The notes under the pieces were generated by a model. The model saw nothing but the letters and a program-made list of their open reading frames with translations. It had not been told where the DNA came from and ran no database searches. A program made the position numbers and the translations under genes. Of a DNA stretch of 64,000 bases, positions 11,201 to 20,275 are shown piece by piece. Origin of the DNA: Calocera cornea HHB12733 (Eukaryota; Basidiomycota; Dacrymycetes; Dacrymycetales; Dacrymycetaceae); the NCBI GenBank assembly GCA_001632435.1, contig KV423958.1, positions 1 to 64,000 of the forward strand. Direction: 5' to 3'. Position 1 is the stretch's first letter, and every line of letters begins with the position of its first letter.

Positions 11201-14200
11201 CACGTGAGAACGCAGGGTAGGCTTCGTGATGTAATCCGTGATATAGTACTGTGCAGCTTTTGCCTCTTCTCCAGACCCAATATATTGCACGTCCATATTG
11301 CATTTGAGCAGAAACATCATAGTCGAATTGTACTCATTGATCCTAGGGTGAAGTCGCCTGAGGAGAATAGAGCCGGTCTCAGGATCAATTTCGGTGCAGG
11401 CACGCGTAGTCCCATCGATCCTCATACGACAGTTCGCATCGCTCGGTTCTTCTCCAGCTCGGAGGTGCTTCCAACACGTGCTCCTGTGTTCATGCCAGTT
11501 ACACCGCTCAACGAGCGCCTTCACGTGCGCAGAGTACGCCTCCCAAAAGAGCGCGGGATCAGGATAATCGCGGAGCTGAGGCCCAGGTGTACTTCGGGGA
11601 TCCACCTCGTCTCGTGGTAATTGGGGCGGCGGAAGGGCACCATTGGTCTCTGTCGTGACCTCATTCTGCCCAGGAAGTTCGCAGCTGATCGTCCGTTCCA
11701 ACCACGTGAACATGCTCTGTCGGAAGGTACAGTCCACACTTAGACGTTCTCTAAGCGCGGATGGAGAAGGGTTGCCTTCAATCCATACCAACATGTGACA
11801 ATGAAGTGTCCCACGTCCTTGCGCCTCCACCATTCCGTAGAATCCAGAGCATGTGCCAAATAGGCCTGCTCCGCGCCGATACCGTAGGATAACATCCCGA
11901 AAGAGGAGCATGATGGAGTGAAAAACACGTGCTGCCACGCCAGGGTTTTCCGCCACTTGTATAGCACGACGGTATCGACTGGCCCGAGTAAATCCAGAAT
12001 AATGACCATCGCCACACGTATTGGAGAGAATGCGCTGACACAAATAGCCATCGATGTCGCTTGGTGTGATGGTGATGAAGAGAGCAGGTGAACCAAGTAC
12101 CTGCACCAGGCTACGAATTTCGTTCCTTCGACTTCGTTTATATGCATCGGATCCAGGCACGTCCTTCCGAAGCATATGGATCCGATTCAAGACGCGGAGC
12201 GCGCATAACTCGTCTTCCGACTCCGCTCTTGTATACGGATCCTTCTGCAGACGACCAGCCAAGGAAGTGAAGACATCCAGGGGTATGGATCGGATATCCT
12301 CCACAATCCTTTGGTGTGCGCCTTCTGCCAGTCGGAAGTACACGTGGCGTAGTGCATCCCGCTTGTTCAGAATGCTGTGAAAGACATACGTGAACGTAGC
12401 ATCCTTCTGAAAGTGTCCATCGGCGAGCTTGAGGAGATGCTTCAGTTGACGTTCCATTGATACCTTCTTCACTCGTCTGGGATCATCGAAACCGCCGAGC
12501 CCGAAAGGATCCAAATGAGGGAACATCCACGTGAGCGTATACCGATTCCGGATATCACTGACAGCTCGACTGCCTCTTCTAGACAGCAAGAAAGAGGAGG
12601 ATCCGCGTAGACAGTGTGCGAGGGCAGCCGCCTTCATTGCCCGGTAAGATGACGTGCTTCGCTCCCCATTCACGTAACCACAGGCCTCTAGCAAGAATTC
12701 TTCTGGGTTCGCCTCGGCATCTGCATACTCGTTTCGACCAGCGACGTCACTTTCAGTGCTTTCTTGCCCAGCGTTCATTGCAACGTGCCCAATAGACACA
12801 CAAGGCAGAACACATTCTTCCGGCGTATCGTGGAACAGTGATTCTAAGTTCGCTTGAGAGAACGTGGCGGGATGAGGAAAGTCCTCTGTGACCGCGGTGT
12901 ACGCCGGATTGCGCTGCAGTAGGAATTGGATGATCGTTGTAACAACCGACGCAGAGGCCATTACCGGCTGCACCCGCCGCAGCACGTCTGCCGTAGGTGC
13001 TTGTGATCCGGCAAACACAGCAACGAAAGCGTCCTTGATGTCCGATAGAGGAGGCGGCAACACGTGGCTGAGTTGAGCGATGTCCTGGGGCATAACGATC
13101 ACGTTCCCACGGCTGTATTTTTGTGCTCCCTCCAGACCGCGTTTGTACACCTTGCTTTCGGGATTGTCCATATAGCGAAAGCATATCTTGCTTGCGGAGC
13201 ATCTTGCAACCAACCGCCGATCGACAAAGCTCGCGCGCGCGAAGGCGTCCTGAACGCGCGGAGGCACGTGCTCTGCCGCGTAGTAGAAAAAGTTGGCAAG
13301 AGCGAAAGTCGGCATGGTCTTCTCCGTAGCCCACGCACGATTGCAAGGTCTACACAGCTTGATGGTGTCGGCCTTATTGTGCAGATCGATCAATCCACGT
13401 GGGTCGAGAATAGCGCCGTCGTAGGCGGCTCGATTGTACGAAACAGGTTGCAATTGAGAAGGAACGGCATCGTTGACAAGCAGGCTGAAATCCAACTGCG
13501 ATGTGTGCACGTGAAGAAGTTCCCCAACTGGAACAGCTTCCCCGCAGCACGCGCATACAGATGGCACTTCGCACGCCGATCTCGCCAATCGCTGAAACTC
13601 GTCAATGATGTCCAGATGGAGGAGTTCATCATATGCGGGAGGAAAGGTAGGCTGGATGACAGGAGCGGCCGTCCGGGGTGATGCGACGGGTGGCGCAGTG
13701 ACATTCTCCACGACGCGCATAGAAGCACTCCGGCCCCATCCACTGTAGTGTCGACGTTTGCTGAGTGCCTTGAACACGAACACGTATTGCTTCTGATGCG
13801 CCGGGGAATCACTTGAGGTGAACTTCTCCTTCAACTGTATCGCGGACCATCTCAAAGATATAACAATTCCAGCACTGCTAGCCATAGAACGCATAGCGGC
13901 CTTGGTGAAGTGGCGGAACGTGAGAACCATGTCCGCAAGTGATGCTTGGACGAGCAAGTGCTCTGGATGCACGTGAAACCCGATCTGCCGCATAACGTGG
14001 ATAGTCGGAAAGCACCGAACGAAGCCGTACAATTCGTCCAGGACACTGATAGCCAAACTTCCTCGCGAGAGACCGAGTACCGACACAAACCCAGCGGGAG
14101 TTAATAATAGGCGATTCGGCACGTCTAACGTACACATGTTGGAACCTAAACGTGGTTCAGTGATCAGCACACGGATGATCCCTGACGTGCTTACGCATTT

Positions 14201-14353
14201 GAACGCATATCGATGCTTGAAGAGATCCAGAGATTCGGTGACATTTCTTATAAATAGGGAGACCGTCGACCAATCTACTGACCCTCGCATCCACGGCCGA
14301 GCTGTGCTTTGCCGTTCAAACACAGCACATGCCGCACGCCATACAGTATGCAT
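8258..14353 (-). CDS. Helitron Rep-helicase (HUH Y2 replication initiator fused to PIF1-like helicase)
   Basis: This is a single uninterrupted frame of 2,031 residues. A Cys-pair region (CACCGEAVP near 269, LCRPCNRAW near 336) fits the N-terminal DUF6570-like part of fungal Helitron proteins. The Rep domain follows, with GRGTLHCHMLVW (HUH, near 849) and QYYITDYITK (two catalytic tyrosines, near 1034). The PIF1-type SF1B helicase has Walker A GGPGGTGKS (near 1553), Walker B DEVSM (near 1631), GDFGQLNPF (near 1669), DYRSQGRSL (near 1959) and MLSRVKTLNGI (near 1988). Rep would nick at the element end and transfer the strand through the tyrosines, and the helicase would unwind 5' to 3'. All key residues seen are intact, so the protein may be active. 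The gene is intronless, unlike its five neighbours. No endonuclease, OTU or other extra domain was noticed. ACGTG sites are spread through the coding sequence. Confidence 0.95.
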   Translation of the reverse strand: MHTVWRAACAVFERQSTARPWMRGSVDWSTVSLFIRNVTESLDLFKHRYAFKCVSTSGIIRVLITEPRLGSNMCTLDVPNRLLLTPAGFVSVLGLSRGSLAISVLDELYGFVRCFPTIHVMRQIGFHVHPEHLLVQASLADMVLTFRHFTKAAMRSMASSAGIVISLRWSAIQLKEKFTSSDSPAHQKQYVFVFKALSKRRHYSGWGRSASMRVVENVTAPPVASPRTAAPVIQPTFPPAYDELLHLDIIDEFQRLARSACEVPSVCACCGEAVPVGELLHVHTSQLDFSLLVNDAVPSQLQPVSYNRAAYDGAILDPRGLIDLHNKADTIKLCRPCNRAWATEKTMPTFALANFFYYAAEHVPPRVQDAFARASFVDRRLVARCSASKICFRYMDNPESKVYKRGLEGAQKYSRGNVIVMPQDIAQLSHVLPPPLSDIKDAFVAVFAGSQAPTADVLRRVQPVMASASVVTTIIQFLLQRNPAYTAVTEDFPHPATFSQANLESLFHDTPEECVLPCVSIGHVAMNAGQESTESDVAGRNEYADAEANPEEFLLEACGYVNGERSTSSYRAMKAAALAHCLRGSSSFLLSRRGSRAVSDIRNRYTLTWMFPHLDPFGLGGFDDPRRVKKVSMERQLKHLLKLADGHFQKDATFTYVFHSILNKRDALRHVYFRLAEGAHQRIVEDIRSIPLDVFTSLAGRLQKDPYTRAESEDELCALRVLNRIHMLRKDVPGSDAYKRSRRNEIRSLVQVLGSPALFITITPSDIDGYLCQRILSNTCGDGHYSGFTRASRYRRAIQVAENPGVAARVFHSIMLLFRDVILRYRRGAGLFGTCSGFYGMVEAQGRGTLHCHMLVWIEGNPSPSALRERLSVDCTFRQSMFTWLERTISCELPGQNEVTTETNGALPPPQLPRDEVDPRSTPGPQLRDYPDPALFWEAYSAHVKALVERCNWHEHRSTCWKHLRAGEEPSDANCRMRIDGTTRACTEIDPETGSILLRRLHPRINEYNSTMMFLLKCNMDVQYIGSGEEAKAAQYYITDYITKPTLRSHVGISALAYAIQKNNEKYPGMMDTTDEEARSLVNKMVNQMMSRQEVSHQQIMSHYVGQGDCYTSHSFRTLYWGTFHRHVPLDCAQVNHVTNHGVECQLNGTESGEFGPTASGRDGIALNISDSDITTSSQLYDYVYRSSGDGYTEMCLYDFIGATEKCALPKTSSSATESMPSSQSSGMMLDIDEREEHRTLSGGFLENHPQHQSHRMRRTTIARVTVIVGPSLPRRDRSDEEKDQWHRAMLILFKPWRTSQDLAEHYNTWADAWAAFVFQPKHLQIMENTDVLHQCKDARDHHMKSRTRYVPVPSEDQCPTMEELEEAVLMDESLQPDAHVLDDLDDVLPFDGSVAAQALPDAVPHFSNGLQPIQWFDRVSAQYSTREPTTERSDLQPHVQIQSVQSEEGAYLKNLSKEMKEWRKDKRPTRPLPGSMTDSGTVDPTVTSFEVTSAAQSIRVAGGGYITDDHVLQSLIRSNNLHDNEGQQTAVRRIYQHVTSGTKSQLLMYIGGPGGTGKSHVIKCIVDLFAILGISDSLLLSAPTGAAAIVIGGYTIHALTLLPKSRGRQVKMDVLDDIWRGVQYLVLDEVSMVSALFLSEISAQITRAKGSTCDAPFGGVNVIFTGDFGQLNPFAASPLFNHTLLRDLSARTTQHVDGQSALHGAFLWRQLNCVVMLRKLERFARDERWGNLLGRIRRGIAWDGQNARTPDQEGTGTNFMEPDYDVLASRQLSLMQAVDPSAASLFSDAPVIVATRELRDTVNCIMARQHAARVGELYTVYHSKDLYKRTRVHDGLQQGLWRMRSADSQDALGQLPLFRGMKAMVTENLAISKRIVNGALGTVCGIRFDVGPKEVRYARGVFLHVPDSGVQHEGLPPNVVYVETVRKGFKYTAPDGAQYDITRYQLPLLPAYSYTDYRSQGRSLERAIVDLEGCHTIQSAYVMLSRVKTLNGIAILRFFRPTQIYRRLLEDVRTEMVRLEDLDGLMENFV

Positions 14354-14868
14354 GCCTGGCAGTCACCGATATGAATTTGAGTCCCGCACATCGTCGGACG
14401 TGCAGCGCAGTGGCGGACAACGAGTGCACCCGAAGCAAGGCATAATGAGGTCGAACTCGTGTACGACACGTGAATGGCAATAGCAGCCCATGAAAGAGTG
14501 GTGGTCTCTCCGCTCTGAACGAGTAGTGGTCTCTCCGCTGGCAGGAGGCGATGAATCGGACTGACCAATACCCATCGTCACGTGAAACACGGCACTGCCG
14601 TGGCTGTCAGGGTCCGACCGAGTGGTGGCGAAGAGGAGAACACGTGGAAGTGGAGGGCTAGCGGAAGTATATGCCTAATTAGGAAATTTTACAAACGTGG
14701 AAGACCTGTACCAACTCTGTTGGCCAGGGATGGGCAAATCCATAGCGATTGCCCCAAAACCCGGGTGCTCTCTTCTGCCCTCCGATTTTTGGGCCGCCAA
14801 GTGCAAGGGTCTTCACTCTGCTCACCAGCGCTCTCCTTCGCCACAGGCTTATACAACACCTAGACACC
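14354..14868. other. Upstream region of Rep-Hel and RRB1, probable right end of the Helitron
   Basis: This 515-bp divergent spacer should contain the Rep-Hel promoter, the Helitron 5' end and the RRB1 promoter. ACGTG sites continue to 14694 and then stop. The last 170 bp before the RRB1 start have none, so the boundary probably lies at about 14.70-14.75 kb. I could not identify a unique TC terminus. Confidence 0.45.
14501..14539. repeat. Short direct repeat GTGGTCTCTCCGCT, two copies
   Basis: Exact 14-nt copies lie at 14501-14514 and 14526-14539, start to start 25 bp. They sit about 150 bp upstream of the Rep-Hel start codon, so they could be a regulatory or Rep-binding iteron-like site; that is speculation. 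Confidence 0.6.
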
Positions 14869-16607
14869 ATGCCACCAAAACGAGCATTACAGCCGGAGAC
14901 GGCAGAGAACGGCCACTCGCCCAGTGCCGCCAAGCATCCTGCGGTCTCGGGGCCGGAGGGAGCGCCGAGCAGGCGCACGGAGGAGGCGGAGGAGGAGGGG
15001 ATGGGCGAGTTTGAGGATGCGTGGGAGGACGAGGAGGACGATGAGGCGGAGGAGGTGGTCGATGCTGCTGAGGAGGATGAGGAGGAGGATGAGGGGGATC
15101 CTGATGGTCAGCAGCCCATGTCTGGCTGGACGGGAAACAGCTAACAGGTGTCTAGCAATGGAAGTGGACGGCCCGCCCTCAGACGAGGACGAGCCCCCCG
15201 GAGAGCTGGACACCTACCTCCCCGGCGCCGCGCTCGCGGCGGACGAGGTGCTCGAGCCGGACCACAGCGTGTACGAGATGCTGCACCGGATGAACGTGAC
15301 GTGGCCGTGCCTGTCGTTCGACGTGCTGCGGGACGACCTGGGCGACGCCCGCGCCTCCTTCCCCGCGACCGTCTATCTCGTCGCGGGCACCCAGGCGGAC
15401 ACGGCCAGGAACAACGAGGTCATGGTCATGCGCATGAGTAGCTTGCATAGGACCCAGAGGGACGATGGTGCGCTTTCTTCCCCTCCCAACTGCCCCTTCA
15501 ATACTAACATGGCCCGGAAGACGACTCGGACGAAGAGGACACCGACTCGGTAGACGAGGACGCCGTGCTGGAGTACCGCTCGCTCCCGCACCTCGGGGGC
15601 GTAAACCGGATCCGCGCGCAGCCGCTGCCTGCCTCCTCCGGCCTCCCGCCCCCCGGCACACCCTACTACGTCTCGAGCTGGTCCGAGACGGGCAAAGTGC
15701 ACATCTACGACGTGCGGCCGTACATCCAGGCGCTCGACGAGCCGGGCTTCGTCCCGGACAAGGCGAGCGCGAGCAAGCCGGTGTACACGAGCGGACAGCA
15801 CCGCATCGAGGGGTTCGCGATGGACTGGGCGCCGCTGCCCGAGCAGGGCCCGCCGCGGCTGCTGACGGGCGACATGCACGGCAAGATCTTCCTCACGTCC
15901 GGCACGGGCAGCGGGTTCGCCAGCAGCCCGAACGCGTTCACGAGCCACACGGCGAGCGTCGAGGACGTGCAGTGGTCCCCCGGCGAGCACACCGTCTTCG
16001 CCAGCTGCGCGGCGGACCGCACCGTGCGCGTGTGGGACGTGCGCGTCAAGAACAGGCAGAGCGTGCTCTGCGTCGACGCGGCGCACGAGGCGGACGTCAA
16101 CGTCATCTCGTGGAATAGGGGCACGCAGTACCTGCTCGCCAGCGGCGGGGACGAGGGCGCGCTCAAGGTGTGGGATCTGCGCAATCTCAAGAGGTGCGTC
16201 CCTCCCTTCCCTTCCCTTCCCTTCCCTTCCTTCAAGTGTCTATCATCGACGGCAGGTCTGACAAGTGCCGCAGCAAATCCGCCGCGCCCGCGCCCGTCGC
16301 CGCCTACACCTGGCACACCGCGCCGATCACCTCGCTCGAGTGGCACCCGACGGAAGACTCGATCTTCTGCGCGTCGGGTGCGGACGACCAGGTCACGCTC
16401 TGGGACCTGTCGGTCGAGCACGATGCGGACGAGGCCGGGGCCGGGGTCGGGGACGAGTTTGGGGGGAGGGACGTGCCCCCGCAGCTGCTGTTCGTCCACC
16501 AGGGCCAGAGGGACATCAAGGAGGTGCACTGGGCGCGCCAGATCCCCGGCACGGTCGTGAGCACCGCGAGTGACGGGTTTAATGTGTTCAAGACCATCTC
16601 TGTTTGA
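14869..16607 (+). CDS. RRB1: Ribosome assembly protein Rrb1/GRWD1 (glutamate-rich WD-repeat protein)
   Basis: Exons 14869-15106, 15156-15467, 15521-16193 and 16256-16607 join in frame. The N-terminus is strongly acidic (runs of Glu and Asp), followed by the family signature around [20 protein letters not shown] and [13 protein letters not shown] repeats follow with clear units ending in VRVWDVR, LKVWDLR and VTLWDLS. The C-terminus ends [11 protein letters not shown], typical for the family. Rrb1 is a nuclear chaperone for ribosomal protein L3 needed for 60S assembly. The third intron is a pure CTTCC microsatellite for much of its length. Codon use is much more GC-rich at third positions than in the Helitron genes next door. 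The start is the first Met before the acidic tract and is preceded by a CACC context. Confidence 0.95.
16195..16232 (+). repeat. CTTCC microsatellite within RRB1 intron
   Basis: About five to six tandem CTTCC units lie in the last intron of RRB1, between the donor at 16194 and the acceptor at 16255. It is a simple-sequence polypyrimidine tract and may vary between strains. Confidence 0.85.
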
Positions 16608-16997
16608 GTGGCTCGGGGGTTAGCGGGTCGTGTTGCGGTGTGGGAGTGTAGGAAGCGGCGAGCGGCCGGCTACCGGTCAGGGACGGTGGAGGACGCTTAC
16701 CGGGGGGGGAAGGGCAGCTCCACATCAACCCTAATAATACGTGTGCGGAGCTTGGCAGGGGCGGCCGTCCAACAATGTGGGATTTATTCCTGCGATGCGG
16801 AGGTGTGTCCCGGGTGGTTCAGTTTTAGTTGGTCACTATTTGGATTCCCCAGCGCATATGTATCTTCCGCATCATTTAATACATTTTCTTGCACCACCTG
16901 ACGACGTCCTTAATCACACTGCCGGCCACACGGCGCGTTCTACACGGATCCTGTACAACACTGCCTGGTATAGGCACGCGGTCGCTCCTTGTGCTGT
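16608..16997. other. Convergent 3' spacer between RRB1 and xylose reductase
   Basis: These 390 bp separate two convergent genes. They hold the two 3' UTRs and presumably both polyadenylation signals. AT-rich patches occur near 16860-16890. No coding sequence was recognised. Confidence 0.5.
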
Positions 16998-18352
16998 TTA
17001 GGCGAAGATGGACAGGCGGACGTCGATGTCCGCCGGGTCGTTGAAGCGCAGGTTGTGGTTGAGCGCCGAGATCTCCTTGATCTGCTCGGGCGACAGGTTG
17101 AAGTCGGTGCAGTGCAGGTTCTGCATCAGGCGCTGCTGGTTGTTCGACTTAGGGATGACGGCGATCCCGCGCTGCGTCGCCCAGCGGAGCAGCACCTGCG
17201 CGGGCGTCTTCTGGTGCTCAGAGGCAATCTGGGTCACAACGTTGTGGTCGAGCAGGAGCTTGGCGTCACGGTCCATGTTCAGCTCGAGGAACGACTGGGG
17301 GCCGAAGGAGCTGTAGGCGGTGATGGCGATGCCGAGCTCGTTGGCGAGCTTGACAAGAGGCTCCTGGGTGAGGTCTGTATATGCACGCTCAGCAAGGCAG
17401 ACTGGGATTCTGTCAGGTTCACGTACAGGGGTGGTGCTCGATCTGGAGGACAGACGGCTGGACACGCGCGTACCTCATCAGGTCGAGGATGAGACCGCCG
17501 GAGAAGTTGGAGATGCCGATGTTCTTCGCGAGGCCAGCATCGTGGAGCCCCTCCATGGCTTCCCAGGTCTCCTGTATGGGCGAGTTCTGGAGGTACACCT
17601 TGCCATCGTCGCCGAACCACTCGGGCGGGTAGCGGTGGCTGGGGTCGACGTACTTGAGGGCGATGGGGAAGTGCTGGCATAAACGATGTCAGTCCTCCAC
17701 CACTCGGTGGAATGCTAGGCCGAAAACGCACGATCAGGAAGAGGTCGAAGTAGTCGATGCCCCACAGCTTCAGCTGGTGCTCGGCGAGCGCCCGGACGTG
17801 CTCCCGCGCATGGAAGGTGTTCCACAGCTTGGAGGTAATGACTGTGAGACCAAATTAGACCGAGCGAGTAATGCGGTGCATGTATGCTGCGTACAGAGGT
17901 CCTCCCGCTTCACCAGGCCGTCCTTGATGGCACGTGCGACACCCTCACCGGCCTCCTTCTCGTTACCGTAGTCACCGGCACCATCGAGCAGCCTGTAGCC
18001 GTGCTTGATGGCGTTGTAGACAGTCTAATGAAAGCCGGTCGGTTTGTTATCGGAGAAACTCGCGGAGAAGGGGACGTACGTCGGCGCACGAAGACTTGGT
18101 GACCTATAGGGGTCCTGTCAGTGTGCCTGGCAATATCCTTGCAAGATTGTGGTACGCACCTTCCAGAGACCAAAGCTAAACGCGAACAACGCCGAGTAAG
18201 TATAACGTCGCCCCAAAGGACAGAACCGCGTGGAGGTGCTGCTTACCCTACGAGCGGCATCTAAAAGAAGGGTCTTCATGAGCCTTACCCCGCACTGTCG
18301 GGATGGACTTGCTCACCTTCTGGCCAGAGCCCTTGAGCACGATGGAAGCCAT
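16998..18352 (-). CDS. XYL1: NAD(P)H-dependent D-xylose reductase (aldo-keto reductase)
   Basis: The first exons are 18352-18317, 18260-18247 (14 nt), 18175-18160 (16 nt) and 18103-18080 (24 nt). Together they spell [12 protein letters not shown] then MPLVGFGLWK then VTKSSCAD, the canonical aldo-keto reductase opening. Later exons give [20 protein letters not shown] (the xylose reductase signature with catalytic Asp and Tyr), ITSKLWNT (catalytic Lys), FLIHFPIAL (catalytic His) and GIAVIPKSN (NADP-binding IPKSN). The protein ends VRLSIFA. The enzyme reduces xylose to xylitol in the cytosol, the first step of fungal pentose catabolism. Length (about 320-330 residues) and all four catalytic residues are normal. 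The run of three consecutive micro-exons is the odd feature; without them the N-terminal strand and cofactor entrance are missed. Other aldo-keto reductase substrates cannot be excluded. Confidence 0.92.
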
Positions 18353-20275
18353 TGTTGTCGGAGGGGGAGTCTGGGAGGACGGGTAGGTTGGGCGAGGAGG
18401 ACTAGTCGGCAGACCGATAGAGAGGAGAGCCGGGGCGGCGGTGGTTCGCTGCAACTTATGACCGCTGGCAGAAATACATCCGGCCGGACTTCGGGGACAC
18501 GCGACGAGACCACTTCCTCCATTTGGACATCCCTCGGAGCACCCCCTTTGCCCTGATACAGCGAAAAATTGGTCGCCCAAGACCCGGTTGGAAAGTCGTC
18601 CACTGCACAGCTAACAACCCCATGCGCCCGGCTGCCCCTTCTCCATATCTGCAGAGGACACGTAGCACGCGCTGGCCGGGTAATCCCCCCAAAGCAGCAG
18701 GAGAAGCAGCAGGCGCGTCATCCGAGGTAGTTATTCCGCGGCGACGAGCGCGAGATTCAGCATCACCTCCGTCCGGGCCACTTTTAGCCACGCCCAATCT
18801 GACAGCTCCTTCTGGTCAGAACGACGATCTGTCAGTTTGTGTCTAATAAGCTTGCTTCTTCCGCCGGGAGCCAAGCACATCATACCGCGCAGCGCGACGG
18901 GCATTGAGCGCCTTCCGGAACGGCGGAGGCTATATATGAGTTGAGATGCCAGGCTCCGAATGCGGTAATCGCGCTCCTCCTTCTCCAATGCTTCTTCCCT
19001 TTGTGGTTCGCTTCTCGCGACGTCCGCCCTCCTCCAATGGTAGTCACCACGGCGGCCCTCCGTGAACGTTCTACCGCCGCGAGTGATTTCGTCGCCAACA
19101 AATATACCCAACGCCGGCACACCGGGCCGGGATGGAGGTACAAGACAAATTTAGTGCGACCGCCATCGACATCGGCGCCGGCGGCGGTCAGACTCTTACT
19201 CAGTTCAAGCCGGTCGGTCAAGCGCCCGCCACCGCGATGCTTATGAGAGGAGATGTTCGGTGTAGGTCGGGCGGCTCATTCCTGCTCAAATATCATAGTG
19301 GTCTGCATGATTGTAATACTCGCGTCTAGAACCGGATGTCCTCGAAGCTGCATTTATTTGTCCATACATGAACCACCGCTTGGAGCAACATATAAATTAG
19401 ACCAATTTGGTTATACCTCAGCCTTTGTTCCGATTCAAACCCCGTCCAAATGTCAATGCTTGCCACCACCGTGCACTGCCAGTGCAGACAATGTTATATT
19501 TCTAATTCCATAATTCGATAAGTTATCCTAAGAAAGCATGCATTTCAGTCCGGGGCACGACGCATGTGCATGCAAGGGTTCCTGGCCAACGGAGTTGGTC
19601 CAGGTCTAGCAAGCAAGAATGGGGTCGTCGGTCAGGGTCCAGGATGCCCGAACCGCTCCCGAAATCTCTGGGTTAAGGTCACGTGCTTTTGGACGCACAG
19701 TCACAGTTGGCAGTATGCAGTATAGCGGCCCCGCCCAAAGCCTGCTCATGTTGGCCTACCACAGCTCGGCATTACATCTGCGTATCCCAGCTCCGTCAAC
19801 CTTTTCTGACTGCAGGAAAGGGCCCTGCCGGAGGCGGGGCCGGGCCCACCATGCCTGGAGCGACCCTGCAAATGGGCGAGCGGAGCGAGCCCATTTGTCA
19901 AGGGCGCGGCAGGCGTAAGCTATTGTCTTTCATTATGTACCAATCTCTAAGTACTTCTCTCACAGCAGCTTCAGTAGTAGACACGACTTTGCCCTCGGTC
20001 TGATCCGCTAAGATAAACATGCATAGCCGTTGGCCAGGCCACCCGGAGGGTTATCCTATCCCGATGACGGACCGTGCTGGGTCCCTGAAGACGCGTACAC
20101 CACCCTGGCATTTCGAGCGCCCGTCCGATAACATACCAGTCCTCCCTCCCCCTCCCTCCCCCTCTCTCCCCCCTCCGCTCGCCGCCTCCCAGCCGCGTTT
20201 CTTTCTTCTTCTTTGCAAGTACCGGGCCTTGTGATACGCTGAGCGGCAGCAGCTACCGGAAGACCGCGCTGGACG
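18353..20275. other. Gene-free region between xylose reductase and RAV1
   Basis: These are 1.9 kb upstream of two divergent genes. Open frames occur on both strands but none shows a recognisable domain or convincing splicing. A TATATATGAG stretch lies near 18931. An inverted repeat with 9-bp arms (CAAATGGGC at 19869-19877, GCCCATTTG at 19889-19897) lies near 19.88 kb. A C-rich tract (CCTCCCTCCCC-like) precedes RAV1 near 20135-20170. Confidence 0.4.

Larger units (their letters stand above)
330..14700 (-). mobile_element. Large multi-gene Helitron (rolling-circle transposon), boundaries approximate
   Basis: The anchor is the Rep-helicase at 8258-14353 on the minus strand. Five further genes lie between it and the left edge: RPA1-like, nucleotidyltransferase-like, an orphan, an RPA70N-like protein and another orphan. 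RPA-like genes are known companions of Rep-Hel in some Helitrons. The extent given here follows the domain of extreme CACGTG/ACGTG density, first site near 329 and last near 14694, not mapped termini. With Rep-Hel on the minus strand, the 5' TC end should lie to the right and the 3' hairpin plus CTRR end to the left. I could not pick convincing termini by eye. No AP endonuclease domain is present, so this is a canonical Helitron and not a Helentron. At roughly 14.4 kb with six genes it is unusually complex. It could also be a Helitron next to unrelated genes, but the shared motif lattice argues for one unit. Confidence 0.78.

Noticed and set aside
8258..14353. Helentron-type AP endonuclease or other extra domain in Rep-Hel
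   Set aside because: The C-terminus ends shortly after helicase motif VI and no endonuclease signature was seen.
14640..14760. Specific Helitron termini (TC or CTRR plus hairpin)
   Set aside because: Several short matches exist by chance; none had both a flanking A/T target and a convincing hairpin, so no site is claimed.
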